Below are positions 1 through 8,720 of a DNA stretch of 37,654 nt, one piece after another. Below the pieces are notes generated by a model. That model saw only the letters and a list, made by a program, of their open reading frames with translations. It ran no database searches and was not told the DNA's origin. The position numbers were made by a program, and so were the translations under genes. Source of the stretch: Opitutia bacterium (GTDB lineage Bacteria > Verrucomicrobiota > Verrucomicrobiia > Opitutales > Opitutaceae); contig CANJIU010000098.1 of assembly GCA_947474365.1 (NCBI GenBank), forward strand, positions 1-37,654, read 5' to 3'. Positions within the stretch are counted from its first letter, which is position 1, and each line of letters begins with the position of its first letter.

Positions 1-2361
1 CTGACCGAGCGCAACCAGTACACGCTCCGCAACCAGGTGGGATCCTGGGACGATTGGCGGCTCGAAATGGATCTCAACCAAGTCCTCCGGCCGAACGTCC
101 TCGCCTTGCGGGTGATGGGACTGACCGAGCGCAAGGAGACCTGGCGCACTTGGGAATATGCGAAACAAAAGCGCCTCACCGTTGCAGTGACGGTGCGTCC
201 GTGGAAGCAGACCGGGATCCATCTCGGCTATGAGGGCGGCCACATGGCTCGCAGCATCTCGCAGCAATGGAATGCCGAGGATCAACTGAAGCTGTGGCTC
301 GCAAGCGGCCGCCCGCTGCGGAGCGGTTTCTGGGCCGCCGCGAACGCGGCCACCGACCAGCCGTTCGGCTTCACTACGATGGGAACTGGTAGCCTCAACA
401 CGTTCATCGAGACCGACGGCTCCTACGCCAATTTCCGAAACCTGCGGCAAAGCACCTACGCCAACCTCAGCCTGCCCGCCTCTCAGCGCCCGACCGACGC
501 CACCCTGGTGCCGACTTCGGTCATGCCCTACAGCGTGAGTTGGATGGGTCCCGGCGCATTTTTCCGGACGGATTTCAACTCCCGCAGCCTCACCGTGACC
601 CAGCAGATTGCCCGGGGGCTCAACCTCGAGGCGGCCTATCGCCGGGAGCACACCGCGATCGACCTCAGCCGCGCCTTCGTCGGCGTGCTGCGAGGCGATC
701 CCAACGCCCAGGTCGTCAACGCCTCCGGAGCGCTCGTCGCGAACCCCAATGCCGGCCGCCTCTATCTCGAGGACAATTGGGGCCGAGGCGAAACTACCTA
801 CGACACCGAGTCGATGCGCGTTAGTCTCACATCCGAGGCGCGGTTGGGGAAGTGGGGCCGTCATCATCTCGGCGCGATGTGGCAGGGGTATAAGCAAGAC
901 ACCTACACGATGGATTTCTTCGAAATCCTGGTCGACGCCAATCATCGCCCGATTGGCACGGCGACGAATCCAGCTGGGACCGACAGCCGGCTTTACCGCC
1001 GTCGTTACGTCACCGAAGGCGACTATCGGACGTATTACAACGGCGACGCGAGGATCCCGTTCAACGCCACCATCAACGGCGTCGCCTATCACTCCGCCTA
1101 CGTGCATGGTAACGCCAACCAGATGACCTTGGGCACGGAGAAGACCCACACGCTGATGGCCACCCTCCAGAGTTCCTACTTCCGCGACCGTCTGGTCACG
1201 ACATTTGGCTGGCGGCGGGATCAAGCCAGCACTCGGCGCAACGGGATCGGAGCGTTGGCCCCGACGGATCCACGCGTCACCAGTGGGCAGCGACTGCCGT
1301 CCGAGCAGGATTTCACGGATGTCGTCTCCCTGTATGACAAGAACAAGCCGCCGACCTATTCGGCGGGGGTGGTTTGGCACCTGTTGTCGTGGCTCTCTGC
1401 CTCCTACAATCGAGCCACCAGCGTCAGCACGCCGGGCCTGCGCGAGACGATCTTCCCCAATGGCGACCTCCGCCCACCCTCGTCGGGAATGGGTGAGGAT
1501 TTTGGGTTGATGCTCAGCCTCCTCGATGGACGGGCCATCCTACGCCTCAACCGTTATCAGACGGAGGATCTGCGAGGTTCGGGGGCCAACATTCAAAACC
1601 TCGTGGTCGCGCCACGTAATCGCATCAACGATGCCTTGTTGCTGGCCAATGTCATCACCCAGGCCGAATACAATGCCCGCAATATCAACGCCCGGGCGGC
1701 GCTGGCTGACAAGGTGTCGTCGGGCTGGGAGGCGAATCTCACCACCCATCTGACCAAGGGCTGGGCACTCCAGGGCAGTTACTCTTACACCGACTACAAG
1801 GTCACGAACTGGTTCGGTGAATTCGCGCCGTGGTTCGATGAAACGCAGGCGTTTTGGAGGGCCAAACTCGCCGCCGCCGGCAGGACCGCGGCCGGCGTCC
1901 GCACCGCTACGGCCGCTTCACTCGGCACGGTCCAGGATGAGATCAACGGCATCTTGAGCACCGTGCAGGAACAGCGCGAAATCTTCGAACTCAACTACGG
2001 CATGCGTCCGCACAAGGCCAGCGTCTTCAGCCGGTATTCCTTTTCCGAAGGCAGGTTGAAGGGTGCTTTTTTCGGCGGTGGCCTGCGCTATCAGAGCAAG
2101 AACGTCCTTCAGAAGAATTTTTCGACCGGCGCAATTCTGGAGGGCGAGGAACTCTTCGCCACTGACGCCCTCATTGGCTATGCGACTCGGGTGTCCGTCG
2201 CTTCCCGCCGGATCCAGTGCCGTTTCCAACTCAATGTGCGCAACGTACTCGACGCAACGAAACCCGTCATCGGGCGCTACAACTCGGATTTTTCCGGAAT
2301 CCGGCGCGTCGTCCTGCAGGAACCGCGATCCTTCCGGATCACGACGACGTTTGAGTTCTAA
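1..2361 (+). CDS. TonB-dependent outer-membrane receptor, C-terminal part (5' end outside window)
   Basis: The reading frame is open from the first base of the window to the TAA at 2359-2361, giving 786 visible residues. An in-frame GTG at 37 is not the start, because the frame continues upstream of it. The visible part has beta-barrel character: alternating aromatic and polar strands, many Tyr/Trp/Arg residues, and long loops rich in Asn, Gly and Asp. The chain ends in Phe ('TTTFEF'), the C-terminal aromatic typical of outer-membrane barrels inserted by BamA. The plug domain and signal peptide lie off the window. Such receptors import oligosaccharides or chelates using TonB-ExbBD energy. The substrate cannot be read from the sequence, but the secreted beta-helix protein and sulfatase immediately downstream on the same strand suggest a sulfated glycan. 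Only 15 bp separate its stop from the next start, so co-transcription is likely. Confidence 0.85.
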   Translation: MTERNQYTLRNQVGSWDDWRLEMDLNQVLRPNVLALRVMGLTERKETWRTWEYAKQKRLTVAVTVRPWKQTGIHLGYEGGHMARSISQQWNAEDQLKLWLASGRPLRSGFWAAANAATDQPFGFTTMGTGSLNTFIETDGSYANFRNLRQSTYANLSLPASQRPTDATLVPTSVMPYSVSWMGPGAFFRTDFNSRSLTVTQQIARGLNLEAAYRREHTAIDLSRAFVGVLRGDPNAQVVNASGALVANPNAGRLYLEDNWGRGETTYDTESMRVSLTSEARLGKWGRHHLGAMWQGYKQDTYTMDFFEILVDANHRPIGTATNPAGTDSRLYRRRYVTEGDYRTYYNGDARIPFNATINGVAYHSAYVHGNANQMTLGTEKTHTLMATLQSSYFRDRLVTTFGWRRDQASTRRNGIGALAPTDPRVTSGQRLPSEQDFTDVVSLYDKNKPPTYSAGVVWHLLSWLSASYNRATSVSTPGLRETIFPNGDLRPPSSGMGEDFGLMLSLLDGRAILRLNRYQTEDLRGSGANIQNLVVAPRNRINDALLLANVITQAEYNARNINARAALADKVSSGWEANLTTHLTKGWALQGSYSYTDYKVTNWFGEFAPWFDETQAFWRAKLAAAGRTAAGVRTATAASLGTVQDEINGILSTVQEQREIFELNYGMRPHKASVFSRYSFSEGRLKGAFFGGGLRYQSKNVLQKNFSTGAILEGEELFATDALIGYATRVSVASRRIQCRFQLNVRNVLDATKPVIGRYNSDFSGIRRVVLQEPRSFRITTTFEF

Positions 2362-2376
2362 GCCCTCCCCCGTGTG

Positions 2377-4434
2377 ATGCCTTCGATTTCTGGATCCTGC
2401 GCCTTCCTTCTTCCGGGCCCTGTAGTTGCGCTCGCGCTGATGCTGGCGGGAGCTATCGCGCCCTCCAATGCTGCGCCCTCCGCCGCGCGGGGGCTCGAAC
2501 CGGAGGCCGGAGCCGTGCTTTCCCTCTCGATCCCGCACCTCGCGTGGAGCCAGATTTTTTCTCCCCGGGCCGACGCCCTGCCGGAATACCGGGTGCAGAT
2601 CGCGCACGATGCGGAGTTCACCCGCATCGCCGCCGAGGATCGTATTGCCGGAGTGATTACCCGGTACGTCCCGAATCGCGAATTGTCTCCCGGCGCGTAT
2701 TGGTGGCGCGTCGCCGGTGTCGACGCCACGGGCGAAAGCGGCCCGTGGTCGGCCCCACGCGGTTTCACGGTGCGGCCGCCGGAGCGGATCTTCACGGTGC
2801 CGACCGGAGCCACGCATCGGCAGATTCTCGATCGGCTCGCGCAGGCCGCCGCCGCCGCGCCCGCCACCCTGCGTTTTTCGGCCGCGACCTATCGCGTCGC
2901 GCTCGAGGAAGAATCGCTTTTTCCCTGCCGGCAATTCCACGATCTCGTCATCGACGGCAACGGCGCCACGGTGGTGATCACCACGCGGCCGAAACCCTCC
3001 TACGTCGCCCGCCTCGAGGGGTGCCAGCGCATCCAGTTCAAGAATCTCACGATCGACTACGACCCGCCGCCTGAGACCGCAGCGCGGGTACTGGCCGTCG
3101 ACCGCGCCACCGGTACCGCCGAGGTGGAGGTGCTGCCGGGCTTTCCGTTGTACGAGGAACTCGACCGCGCCGGCTTCGAGGACAAGGCGCAGCGCGGCGC
3201 CGGCGCCCTCCTGCGCAATCCGGCGACGCGCGGCCCCAAGGAGGGGGCCCCCGTGCTGCTGCCCGCCGAGGTGAAAGAAAAACTGATCGGTCGTCGTTAT
3301 CACATTGCTCCGTTCGAGGTCACCCAGTTGACGGAGTTCGCCGTTGGCGACGTATTGGTGCGTGCCGCCGGCCGCTCGGGGAACGGGTTCCAGATTGGCG
3401 ACTGCGACCAGGTGGTGCTGAACGGCCTCACATTGTACGCGACACCTGGGATCGGTTTTCAGAGCGACCACACTGATCGGCTCAGCATCATCGGCTGCCG
3501 GCTGCTGCGGAGGCCGGAACGTTTTCAGTCGGTGCCCAATGGCGGGCACAACCACCACAACGCGCGCATCGGGCCCTGGGTGGAGGGTTGCGCCTTCGAG
3601 GCGGTCGGCGATGACACGTTGCACGTCAACGCCACCGTCATCTACCTGCAGGCCAAGCTTGCGACCGACCGCGTGCTGCTCGAGCGGGGCGATCTGCGGG
3701 CCGGCGATCGGCTGCAATTTTGGGACATGGCCAAGTCACGGCTCGTCAGCGAGCGGCGCGTGATCGCGTTGCGCGCGGCGGGTCGGGGCACGGAGGTCAC
3801 GCTCGACGGCGACGTGGGGCCGGTCCAACCCAGCCGCCGTACGGGCCAGAAGACGACCGAGGGCACCCATGTCTACAACGCCGATGCCATGTGCAATCAG
3901 TTTGTCTGGCGCCACAACCTCGCGCGTGACGGGCTGCGCAACGGGCTCGTGCTGAAAGGCACGGGCGGGCTCGTCGAGCACAACCATTTCACCGGCCTGG
4001 GTGGCAACGGTATCCACATCGGTAACACTCCGTTCGAGGGCTTGGGGGCGGCCGACTACGTGATCCGCCGGAATGTGATCGAGAACTGCGGCCTGCTCGC
4101 ACCCCGTCACCCGCCGCCCAGCCTCCACGTCACCCTGCTGCGGAGTGAGGGCGCCACGCCGTTGCATCACAACCTGCTGATCGCGGAGAATGTTTTCCGC
4201 GACAACACCGAGCGTCCGATCGAAATCCAGGCGGCCCGCGACCTGGTTGTGACGGGCAATCGCTTTGAGAGCAGGGCGCGGCCGGTTTTTCGCCGGCCGG
4301 TCGGGGCGGCCATCCGATTGGACAACGTGCACGGAGCCGTGGTTCGCGACAACGTGTCCACCGATTCCCGCCTGTCCGGCATTCCGTTGCTTTCCACCGC
4401 GCCCGGCTGCACGGACGTGCGGTCCGAACCTTGA
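2377..4434 (+). CDS. secreted FnIII-like plus right-handed parallel beta-helix protein (GH110-like or lyase-like)
   Basis: A 685-residue predicted secreted protein. The ATG at 2377 is preferred over the GTG one codon earlier. Residues 1-33 form a signal peptide (hydrophobic core followed by Ala-rich cleavage region). Residues of about 40-130 resemble a fibronectin type III fold ('YRVQIAHD...YWWRVAGVD...GPWS'). The remainder has the repetitive short-strand pattern of a right-handed parallel beta-helix, with recurring 'IDGNGATVVI', 'GLVEHNHFTGLGGNGIHIGN' and 'VIRRNVIENCG' turns. The segment 'GDDTLHV' inside the helix recalls the Asp-Asp region of GH110 alpha-1,3-galactosidases, but GH28-type hydrolases and polysaccharide lyases share the fold, so the enzyme class is undecided. 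Between a TonB receptor and a sulfatase, a glycan-cleaving role is the reasonable inference. The sulfatase starts 31 bp after its stop. Confidence 0.75.
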   Translation: MPSISGSCAFLLPGPVVALALMLAGAIAPSNAAPSAARGLEPEAGAVLSLSIPHLAWSQIFSPRADALPEYRVQIAHDAEFTRIAAEDRIAGVITRYVPNRELSPGAYWWRVAGVDATGESGPWSAPRGFTVRPPERIFTVPTGATHRQILDRLAQAAAAAPATLRFSAATYRVALEEESLFPCRQFHDLVIDGNGATVVITTRPKPSYVARLEGCQRIQFKNLTIDYDPPPETAARVLAVDRATGTAEVEVLPGFPLYEELDRAGFEDKAQRGAGALLRNPATRGPKEGAPVLLPAEVKEKLIGRRYHIAPFEVTQLTEFAVGDVLVRAAGRSGNGFQIGDCDQVVLNGLTLYATPGIGFQSDHTDRLSIIGCRLLRRPERFQSVPNGGHNHHNARIGPWVEGCAFEAVGDDTLHVNATVIYLQAKLATDRVLLERGDLRAGDRLQFWDMAKSRLVSERRVIALRAAGRGTEVTLDGDVGPVQPSRRTGQKTTEGTHVYNADAMCNQFVWRHNLARDGLRNGLVLKGTGGLVEHNHFTGLGGNGIHIGNTPFEGLGAADYVIRRNVIENCGLLAPRHPPPSLHVTLLRSEGATPLHHNLLIAENVFRDNTERPIEIQAARDLVVTGNRFESRARPVFRRPVGAAIRLDNVHGAVVRDNVSTDSRLSGIPLLSTAPGCTDVRSEP

Positions 4435-4465
4435 CCCGAGCCGTTCAGCCTTACTCGCCTTTCCC

Positions 4466-5824
4466 ATGATGCCCCCGGCCTTGCTCCTCGCGGTCCTCGT
4501 CCTGTGTCCCGTCCGCCTGTGCGGGGCAGAAGCCGGAAAGGGGGCGGAGGCACCGCCGGCGGCGAAACCCAACCTCCTCATCCTGATTGCCGACGACCTC
4601 GGCTGGGCCGACGTCGGTTTCAACGGCAGCAAGGAGATCCCGACGCCCCATCTGGATTCGCTGGCCCGCAACGGGGTGCGTTGTAGTGCTGGTTATGTGA
4701 CGGCGCCCCAGTGCTCGCCGACGCGCGCGGGACTGCTCACGGGGCGCTACCAGCAGCGCTTCGGTCATGACAACAACAACTACAACCTGGCGTGCTTCCA
4801 CACCGGCCAGCGCATTCTACCTGAACACCTCAAGGCGGCGGGCTACGTCACCGGCCTGGTCGGCAAATGGCATCTGGGCATGGCGCCCTCCGATCATCCG
4901 CAGCAGCACGGGTTCGACGAATTCTTTGGCTTTCAAGGTGGCGGTCACGCCTACCTGCAGGAGCGCTGGCAGGATAAGGAGAATTCCGTCCTGAGCGGGA
5001 CGCAGCCCCGCCCGCTCGACGGCAGCAGCTTTCTCACGAGCACGTTCGGTCGCGAGGCGGCGGACTTCGTGCGACGCCATCAGGATCGCCATTGGTTTTT
5101 GTATACCGCGTTCAACGCGCCGCACATGCCCATGACGATGCCACCCGGATATGAGGACAAGGTGAAGCACATCAAAAACCCCAACCGCGCCCGCTGCGTT
5201 GCGATGATGATGAACCTCGACGACGCCGTCGGCGAGATCCTCGCCGCGCTGCGCGCCACCGGGCAGGAGGAGCGCACGTTGATTGTTTTCCTCAGTGACA
5301 ATGGTGGCACCGGGACGCCCGGGAATTTCATTAAAAACGCCTCGCTGAACGTGCCCTACCGTGGCGTGAAGGGCGACGTCTACGAGGGTGGCATCCGCGA
5401 ACCGTTTGTCGTCCAATGGAAGAATCGGCTGCCGGCCGGCCGGACCTTCAACGCCCCGGTGAGCGCGCTCGATCTCCTGCCAACCGCCCTGGCCGCCGCC
5501 GGGGCGAGCCCGTTGCCCGGCGTGCCGCTCGAGGGCGTGAACCTCCTGCCTTTTCTACGTGGCGATCAGTCTGCGCCGCCGCACGCCGAACTCTATTGGC
5601 GCTGGCAGAACAAGTGCGCCGTGCGGCAGGGCGACTGGAAGTGGGTTCAAAACAAAGGCGATCCCGCCGAACTTTACGATCTGGCGTCCGATCCCTCGGA
5701 GCAATTCAACCTCGCCCCCCATCAGCCTGAACGGATGAAGGAACTCGCCAGGTTGTTCGCAAGATGGAACGCCGCAAACCCGGCGCTCGATCCGGCACAT
5801 CGGGCCAAAGAGGCTCCGGAGTGA
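4466..5824 (+). CDS. secreted type I (formylglycine-dependent) sulfatase
   Basis: A 452-residue sulfatase of the S1 type, which hydrolyses sulfate esters on sugars in the periplasm or outside the cell. The start is set at ATG 4466 (ATG 4469 also possible). The frame runs open further upstream, but that overlaps the previous gene, and the signal peptide (about residues 1-21) begins here. The core begins 'PNLLILIADDLGWADVGF' with the metal-binding Asp pair at about 43-44. The activation motif C-x-P-x-R is seen as CSPTR with Cys83, the residue converted to formylglycine, followed by 'AGLLTGRYQQRFG'. 'GKWHLG' and 'FLSDNGGTG' supply further metal and substrate ligands. Length is normal for the family. 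A maturase is not in the window. The target sulfated glycan is unknown; the beta-helix neighbour suggests they act together. Confidence 0.93.
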   Translation: MMPPALLLAVLVLCPVRLCGAEAGKGAEAPPAAKPNLLILIADDLGWADVGFNGSKEIPTPHLDSLARNGVRCSAGYVTAPQCSPTRAGLLTGRYQQRFGHDNNNYNLACFHTGQRILPEHLKAAGYVTGLVGKWHLGMAPSDHPQQHGFDEFFGFQGGGHAYLQERWQDKENSVLSGTQPRPLDGSSFLTSTFGREAADFVRRHQDRHWFLYTAFNAPHMPMTMPPGYEDKVKHIKNPNRARCVAMMMNLDDAVGEILAALRATGQEERTLIVFLSDNGGTGTPGNFIKNASLNVPYRGVKGDVYEGGIREPFVVQWKNRLPAGRTFNAPVSALDLLPTALAAAGASPLPGVPLEGVNLLPFLRGDQSAPPHAELYWRWQNKCAVRQGDWKWVQNKGDPAELYDLASDPSEQFNLAPHQPERMKELARLFARWNAANPALDPAHRAKEAPE

Positions 5825-5839
5825 GTCGACTGTCGAGTT

Positions 5840-5857
5840 GGCGGGTCGCGCCCCGCC
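5840..5857 (+). terminator. possible GC-rich hairpin after the sulfatase gene
   Basis: GGCGGG, a 6-nt loop, then CCCGCC forms a perfect 6-bp stem 15 bp after the sulfatase stop codon. There is no following run of T, so it is not a canonical Rho-independent terminator. It might protect a 3' end or be chance in GC-rich DNA. The rest of the 261-bp convergent gap up to the hemA stop shows nothing I recognise. Confidence 0.3.
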
Positions 5858-6085
5858 CGTCGGCGAGGGTGATCATGCACCGAACCGGGTCGGAAGGCTG
5901 GCGCGACGATGAAAACTGATCAACCCGGTGATGAAACGTTTTGCCTGAGACTCCGACGGTTCGGTTCGAATTGGCGGAGATGCCAATGGCCGTCGCGGGT
6001 TTCAGCGAAATGCGAGGTTGGCTTCGAAAACACCCAATGGCCTCCGGGCAGCCGATTGCGTTTCCCGTGTGGCTTCCGTCCGGTC

Positions 6086-7201
6086 CTACTGTCCCTTGGT
6101 GATACCCTGCGGGTCGGCGATCGGAGCGGGGCCGGACGGGGAGGGGGCTGGCGCGGGATCGCTCCGGGCGAGGGACTCCACCTGGGCGGCGACCTGTCGC
6201 CATAGGGCATCGGCCTTTTCCATGGCGATGGCGCGGCACTTGGTGATTTCCGCTTCGCGGGCGGCCCGGTTCTCCTCGGCAATCTTGGCGAGGTCGTCGA
6301 GGTTGTAGAGAAACACGTTGTCGATCTTGGCAACGTCGGGGTCGATGTCGCGCGGGAGGGCGAGATCGATGAAGAAAAGCGGACGCGCGGGACGGCGCTG
6401 CATCGCGGCCCTGGTGGCTCCAAGCGAAACCACGAGGTCGGGAGCGGACGTGGCGCAGACAACGACGTCAAATTCGCCCAGGCGCGACTCCCGCTGTTCA
6501 AACGGCATGGCGCTCGCCCCGAGGCTGGTTGCCAGTTCCATGGCGCGCTCAAACCGCCGGCTTGCCACCGTGAGGGCAGCGGCACCGCGACTCTGAAACG
6601 CCTTTGCGGTCTTCTCGCCAATTTCCCCGGCACCGAGGAGGAGAATGCGCGCGCTCTTCACGGCGCCGAAAATGTTGAGCGCAAGATCCACTGCCACGTT
6701 GGCCACGCTCACCTGACCCTCGGTGATCGCCGTATTGGTGCGCACGTGTTTGGCCGCCTGAAAGCCCTTTTGAAAAACGCGGTTGAGGACAGGGCCGGTA
6801 AAACCGCCAGCCTGTGCAGCGGCATACGCATTCTTCACCTGGCCGAAAATCTCCGTCTCACCGAGCATCTGCGAATCGAGGCCCGCCGAAACCTCAACCA
6901 AGTGCTGCACGGCGTCGCGGCCCCGCAGGTTGAGCCAGATCTTTTCGAATTCGGCCGCGTCGAATCGCTGCCGCTCACAAAACGCGGCAATGACGCTTGC
7001 CAGCGCATCGGGGCTCGCGGCCACGCCGTAAAATTCGACGCGGTTGCAGGTGTTGAGCACCGCGAACTCGCGCAGACCGGCAATGGCGGCGAATTCCGCC
7101 TGAAGTTCAGTCGCGGCCTGGGCGCTCAGGGACAGCTTTTCCCGCACCGCCAACGGCACCCGGTGATGCGTCGCGCCAATGACAAAGAGGCCGGCGCTCA
7201 T
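6086..7201 (-). CDS. hemA: glutamyl-tRNA reductase, short form
   Basis: Reduces glutamyl-tRNA(Glu) to glutamate-1-semialdehyde with NADPH, the first committed step of C5-pathway tetrapyrrole (heme) synthesis. The 371-residue product opens 'FVIGATHHRVPLAVREKL'. It has the catalytic cysteine in 'LNTCNRVEFYG' (Cys52), the substrate-domain signature 'DSQMLGETEIFGQVK', and the Rossmann motif 'LLLGAGEIGEKTAKAF'. The protein is short for the family (usually above 400): after the helix 'LDDLAKIAEENRAAREAEI' only about 35 more helical residues remain before a Pro/Ala/Ser-rich tail, so most of the C-terminal dimerisation domain seems to be missing. The start ATG at 7201 overlaps the stop of the upstream ccsA/hemX-like gene as ATGA, implying translational coupling. 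hemX-hemA pairing is also known in Bacillus. Confidence 0.93.
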   Translation of the reverse strand: MSAGLFVIGATHHRVPLAVREKLSLSAQAATELQAEFAAIAGLREFAVLNTCNRVEFYGVAASPDALASVIAAFCERQRFDAAEFEKIWLNLRGRDAVQHLVEVSAGLDSQMLGETEIFGQVKNAYAAAQAGGFTGPVLNRVFQKGFQAAKHVRTNTAITEGQVSVANVAVDLALNIFGAVKSARILLLGAGEIGEKTAKAFQSRGAAALTVASRRFERAMELATSLGASAMPFEQRESRLGEFDVVVCATSAPDLVVSLGATRAAMQRRPARPLFFIDLALPRDIDPDVAKIDNVFLYNLDDLAKIAEENRAAREAEITKCRAIAMEKADALWRQVAAQVESLARSDPAPAPSPSGPAPIADPQGITKGQ

Positions 7202-8061
7202 ACGGGACGAACGGCCGGCGCCTTTGCTGCGGTTGATTTCTGGGGCGGCCGGTGCCGGCTTTGATCGACCATCGGAATTGAAAGGAGCGCGGCGGCGTAC
7301 AGGATGAGGCAGGCCCACGCAAATCGGTTCGCCAGCAGGCGCCCGCTGATGCGCAGTCCGAAAACCAGTGAGTAGGCGATCCACACCATGGTGGTGGTGG
7401 CGATCTTCAGGATGTTCGCCGTGGAGGTGTCCCGTAGATAGAAAAGGGCAATCACCGCCAGCGCCGCCGTGAGAATCGCGACCCCGGCGCCAAGGAGCCG
7501 GACGCCGATGTGATCGAGGTCCATGATCGACGGCAAAAACGAGAACCAACCGCCAAGATTCTTCGACTTGAGGGAGTAGTTTCGGAGAAGCAGCATGATC
7601 GAGGTGAGCGCGAGCAGACCGAAGACGCCGTAGCTGAAAACGGCGAGCGCCGCATGCAATTCGATCCATGGATTGCTGCCAAAGATATGGCTGCGCTGGG
7701 TCGCGTCCCACGCCGGAATGGCGAGGGAGAGCAGCGTCAGCGCCGCCGCCAGGCACGACGTGAAATAACCCAGGAGGCTCTTGCGGAACGTGACGCCAAC
7801 AACGAGATAGAGCGTGATCGACGACCACGCGATGAACTGGAAAATCTCGAACGGGTTGCCGAGTGGACATCCTGCCACCGCCCGACCGCGGATGCCGAGC
7901 CCCACCAATTGCATCAGATAGCCGGCGGCAATCAGCGCATAGGTGGCGCTGCCCGCCGGCCGTCCCTGCCGCAGCAGCGAGGTCGTGCCTTGGATGAAAC
8001 CGGCCAGATATAATCCGGCGGCCGTCCAAAGCCAGGTGCGATCTGTGAATTCGGCTAACAT
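7198..8061 (-). CDS. CcsA/HemX-type cytochrome c assembly-like membrane protein
   Basis: A 287-residue polytopic membrane protein with about eight hydrophobic segments, from 'LWTAAGLYLAGFIQGT' near the N-terminus to 'WACLILYAAALLSIPMV' near the end. The layout and the segment 'WIELHAALAVFSYGVFGLLAL' fit the CcsA/HemX/YpjD family (cytochrome C assembly protein domain), whose members handle heme at the membrane or affect GluTR level. The tryptophan-rich WWD signature of true CcsA/CcmC heme handlers is not evident, so a HemX/YpjD-like role is more likely than cytochrome c ligation. The last residues (about 260-287) are a basic, Pro/Ala-rich cytoplasmic tail. The stop overlaps the hemA start by 4 bp (ATGA), which supports a link to heme synthesis. 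ATG 8061 is chosen because the signal-like first helix follows it. Confidence 0.82.
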   Translation of the reverse strand: MLAEFTDRTWLWTAAGLYLAGFIQGTTSLLRQGRPAGSATYALIAAGYLMQLVGLGIRGRAVAGCPLGNPFEIFQFIAWSSITLYLVVGVTFRKSLLGYFTSCLAAALTLLSLAIPAWDATQRSHIFGSNPWIELHAALAVFSYGVFGLLALTSIMLLLRNYSLKSKNLGGWFSFLPSIMDLDHIGVRLLGAGVAILTAALAVIALFYLRDTSTANILKIATTTMVWIAYSLVFGLRISGRLLANRFAWACLILYAAALLSIPMVDQSRHRPPQKSTAAKAPAVRPV

Positions 8062-8251
8062 CAGTTGGCTCACGGTAGGACCTGCCCGGCGCGGGGCAAG
8101 TCTGACGAACGGCCACGGTTGTCTGCCGCTTTCGGGTAATTCACAGCGGCACCTGACGCCGGTACGGGAAATATTGGCGTTGCGGTGGAAACGGCACGGC
8201 CCCATCGTCTTCACTGTCTTCCGCGAACCCAGCCACCCGCTCCATTCCGCG
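8062..8251. promoter_or_regulatory. divergent intergenic region between ccsA/hemX-like gene and receiver gene
   Basis: A 190-bp gap between the start codons of two divergent genes must hold promoters for both. I see no convincing -35/-10 pair and no strong inverted repeat. Neither gene has a Shine-Dalgarno sequence in front of its start codon. Confidence 0.4.
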
Positions 8252-8671
8252 ATGATTCCCCTGCTAAAGAAACAGCGGAAACCGGCCGGAAACCAAGCGC
8301 CGCTCAGCATTGCAGTCGCCGATGACGTCGAGGCGATCCGGGAGTTGGTTCGCGTCTGGCTCGAGTCGATGGGCCATTCCGTGGTGACGGCGTCGAGCGG
8401 GCGGGAACTCCTCCGCCTCGTCAAGGAACGGATGTTCGATCTCGTCATCACGGACATCGTGATGCCGGATGGGGATGGCTGGGAGGCGATTTTGGCGATC
8501 AACCGGATCCGACCTGACATCCGGATCCTCGCGATCTCCGGGGGAGGCGCGAAGATGCCTCCGGATGCTTGCCTGCGGATGGCGCGCGGAGTGGGCGCGG
8601 ACGTTGTGCTGAAAAAACCGTTTAACCGGCCGGAGTTTATCGAGGCATTCGCGCGGGCGACGGGACGCTGA
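8252..8671 (+). CDS. stand-alone receiver (CheY-like) response regulator
   Basis: A 139-residue protein that is essentially one receiver domain with no output domain. After a basic N-terminal stretch of about 17 residues, 'LSIAVADDVEAIRELV' gives the acidic pair Asp24-Asp25. 'DLVITDIVMPDGDGW' carries the phospho-acceptor Asp68, Ser96 sits in the Thr/Ser switch position, and 'VVLKKPF' gives the conserved Lys122 before Pro. All catalytic positions are intact, so it is probably phosphorylatable. ATG 8252 starts the family match; longer in-frame extensions upstream run into the divergent promoter region. No kinase gene is adjacent, so its partner is an orphan or hybrid kinase elsewhere. It might act by protein-protein contact as CheY and Spo0F do. 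Confidence 0.88.
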   Translation: MIPLLKKQRKPAGNQAPLSIAVADDVEAIRELVRVWLESMGHSVVTASSGRELLRLVKERMFDLVITDIVMPDGDGWEAILAINRIRPDIRILAISGGGAKMPPDACLRMARGVGADVVLKKPFNRPEFIEAFARATGR

Positions 8672-8720
8672 GAGGCTTGGCTGGGGGCTCGCGCGCTGCC
8701 GTCTGAACGCGGTGGGGCTT

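Noticed and set aside
1918..3717. Minus-strand open frame of about 600 codons opposite the TonB receptor and beta-helix genes
   Set aside because: Shadow frame of GC-rich coding DNA; no family resemblance, and it crosses two well-supported plus-strand genes.
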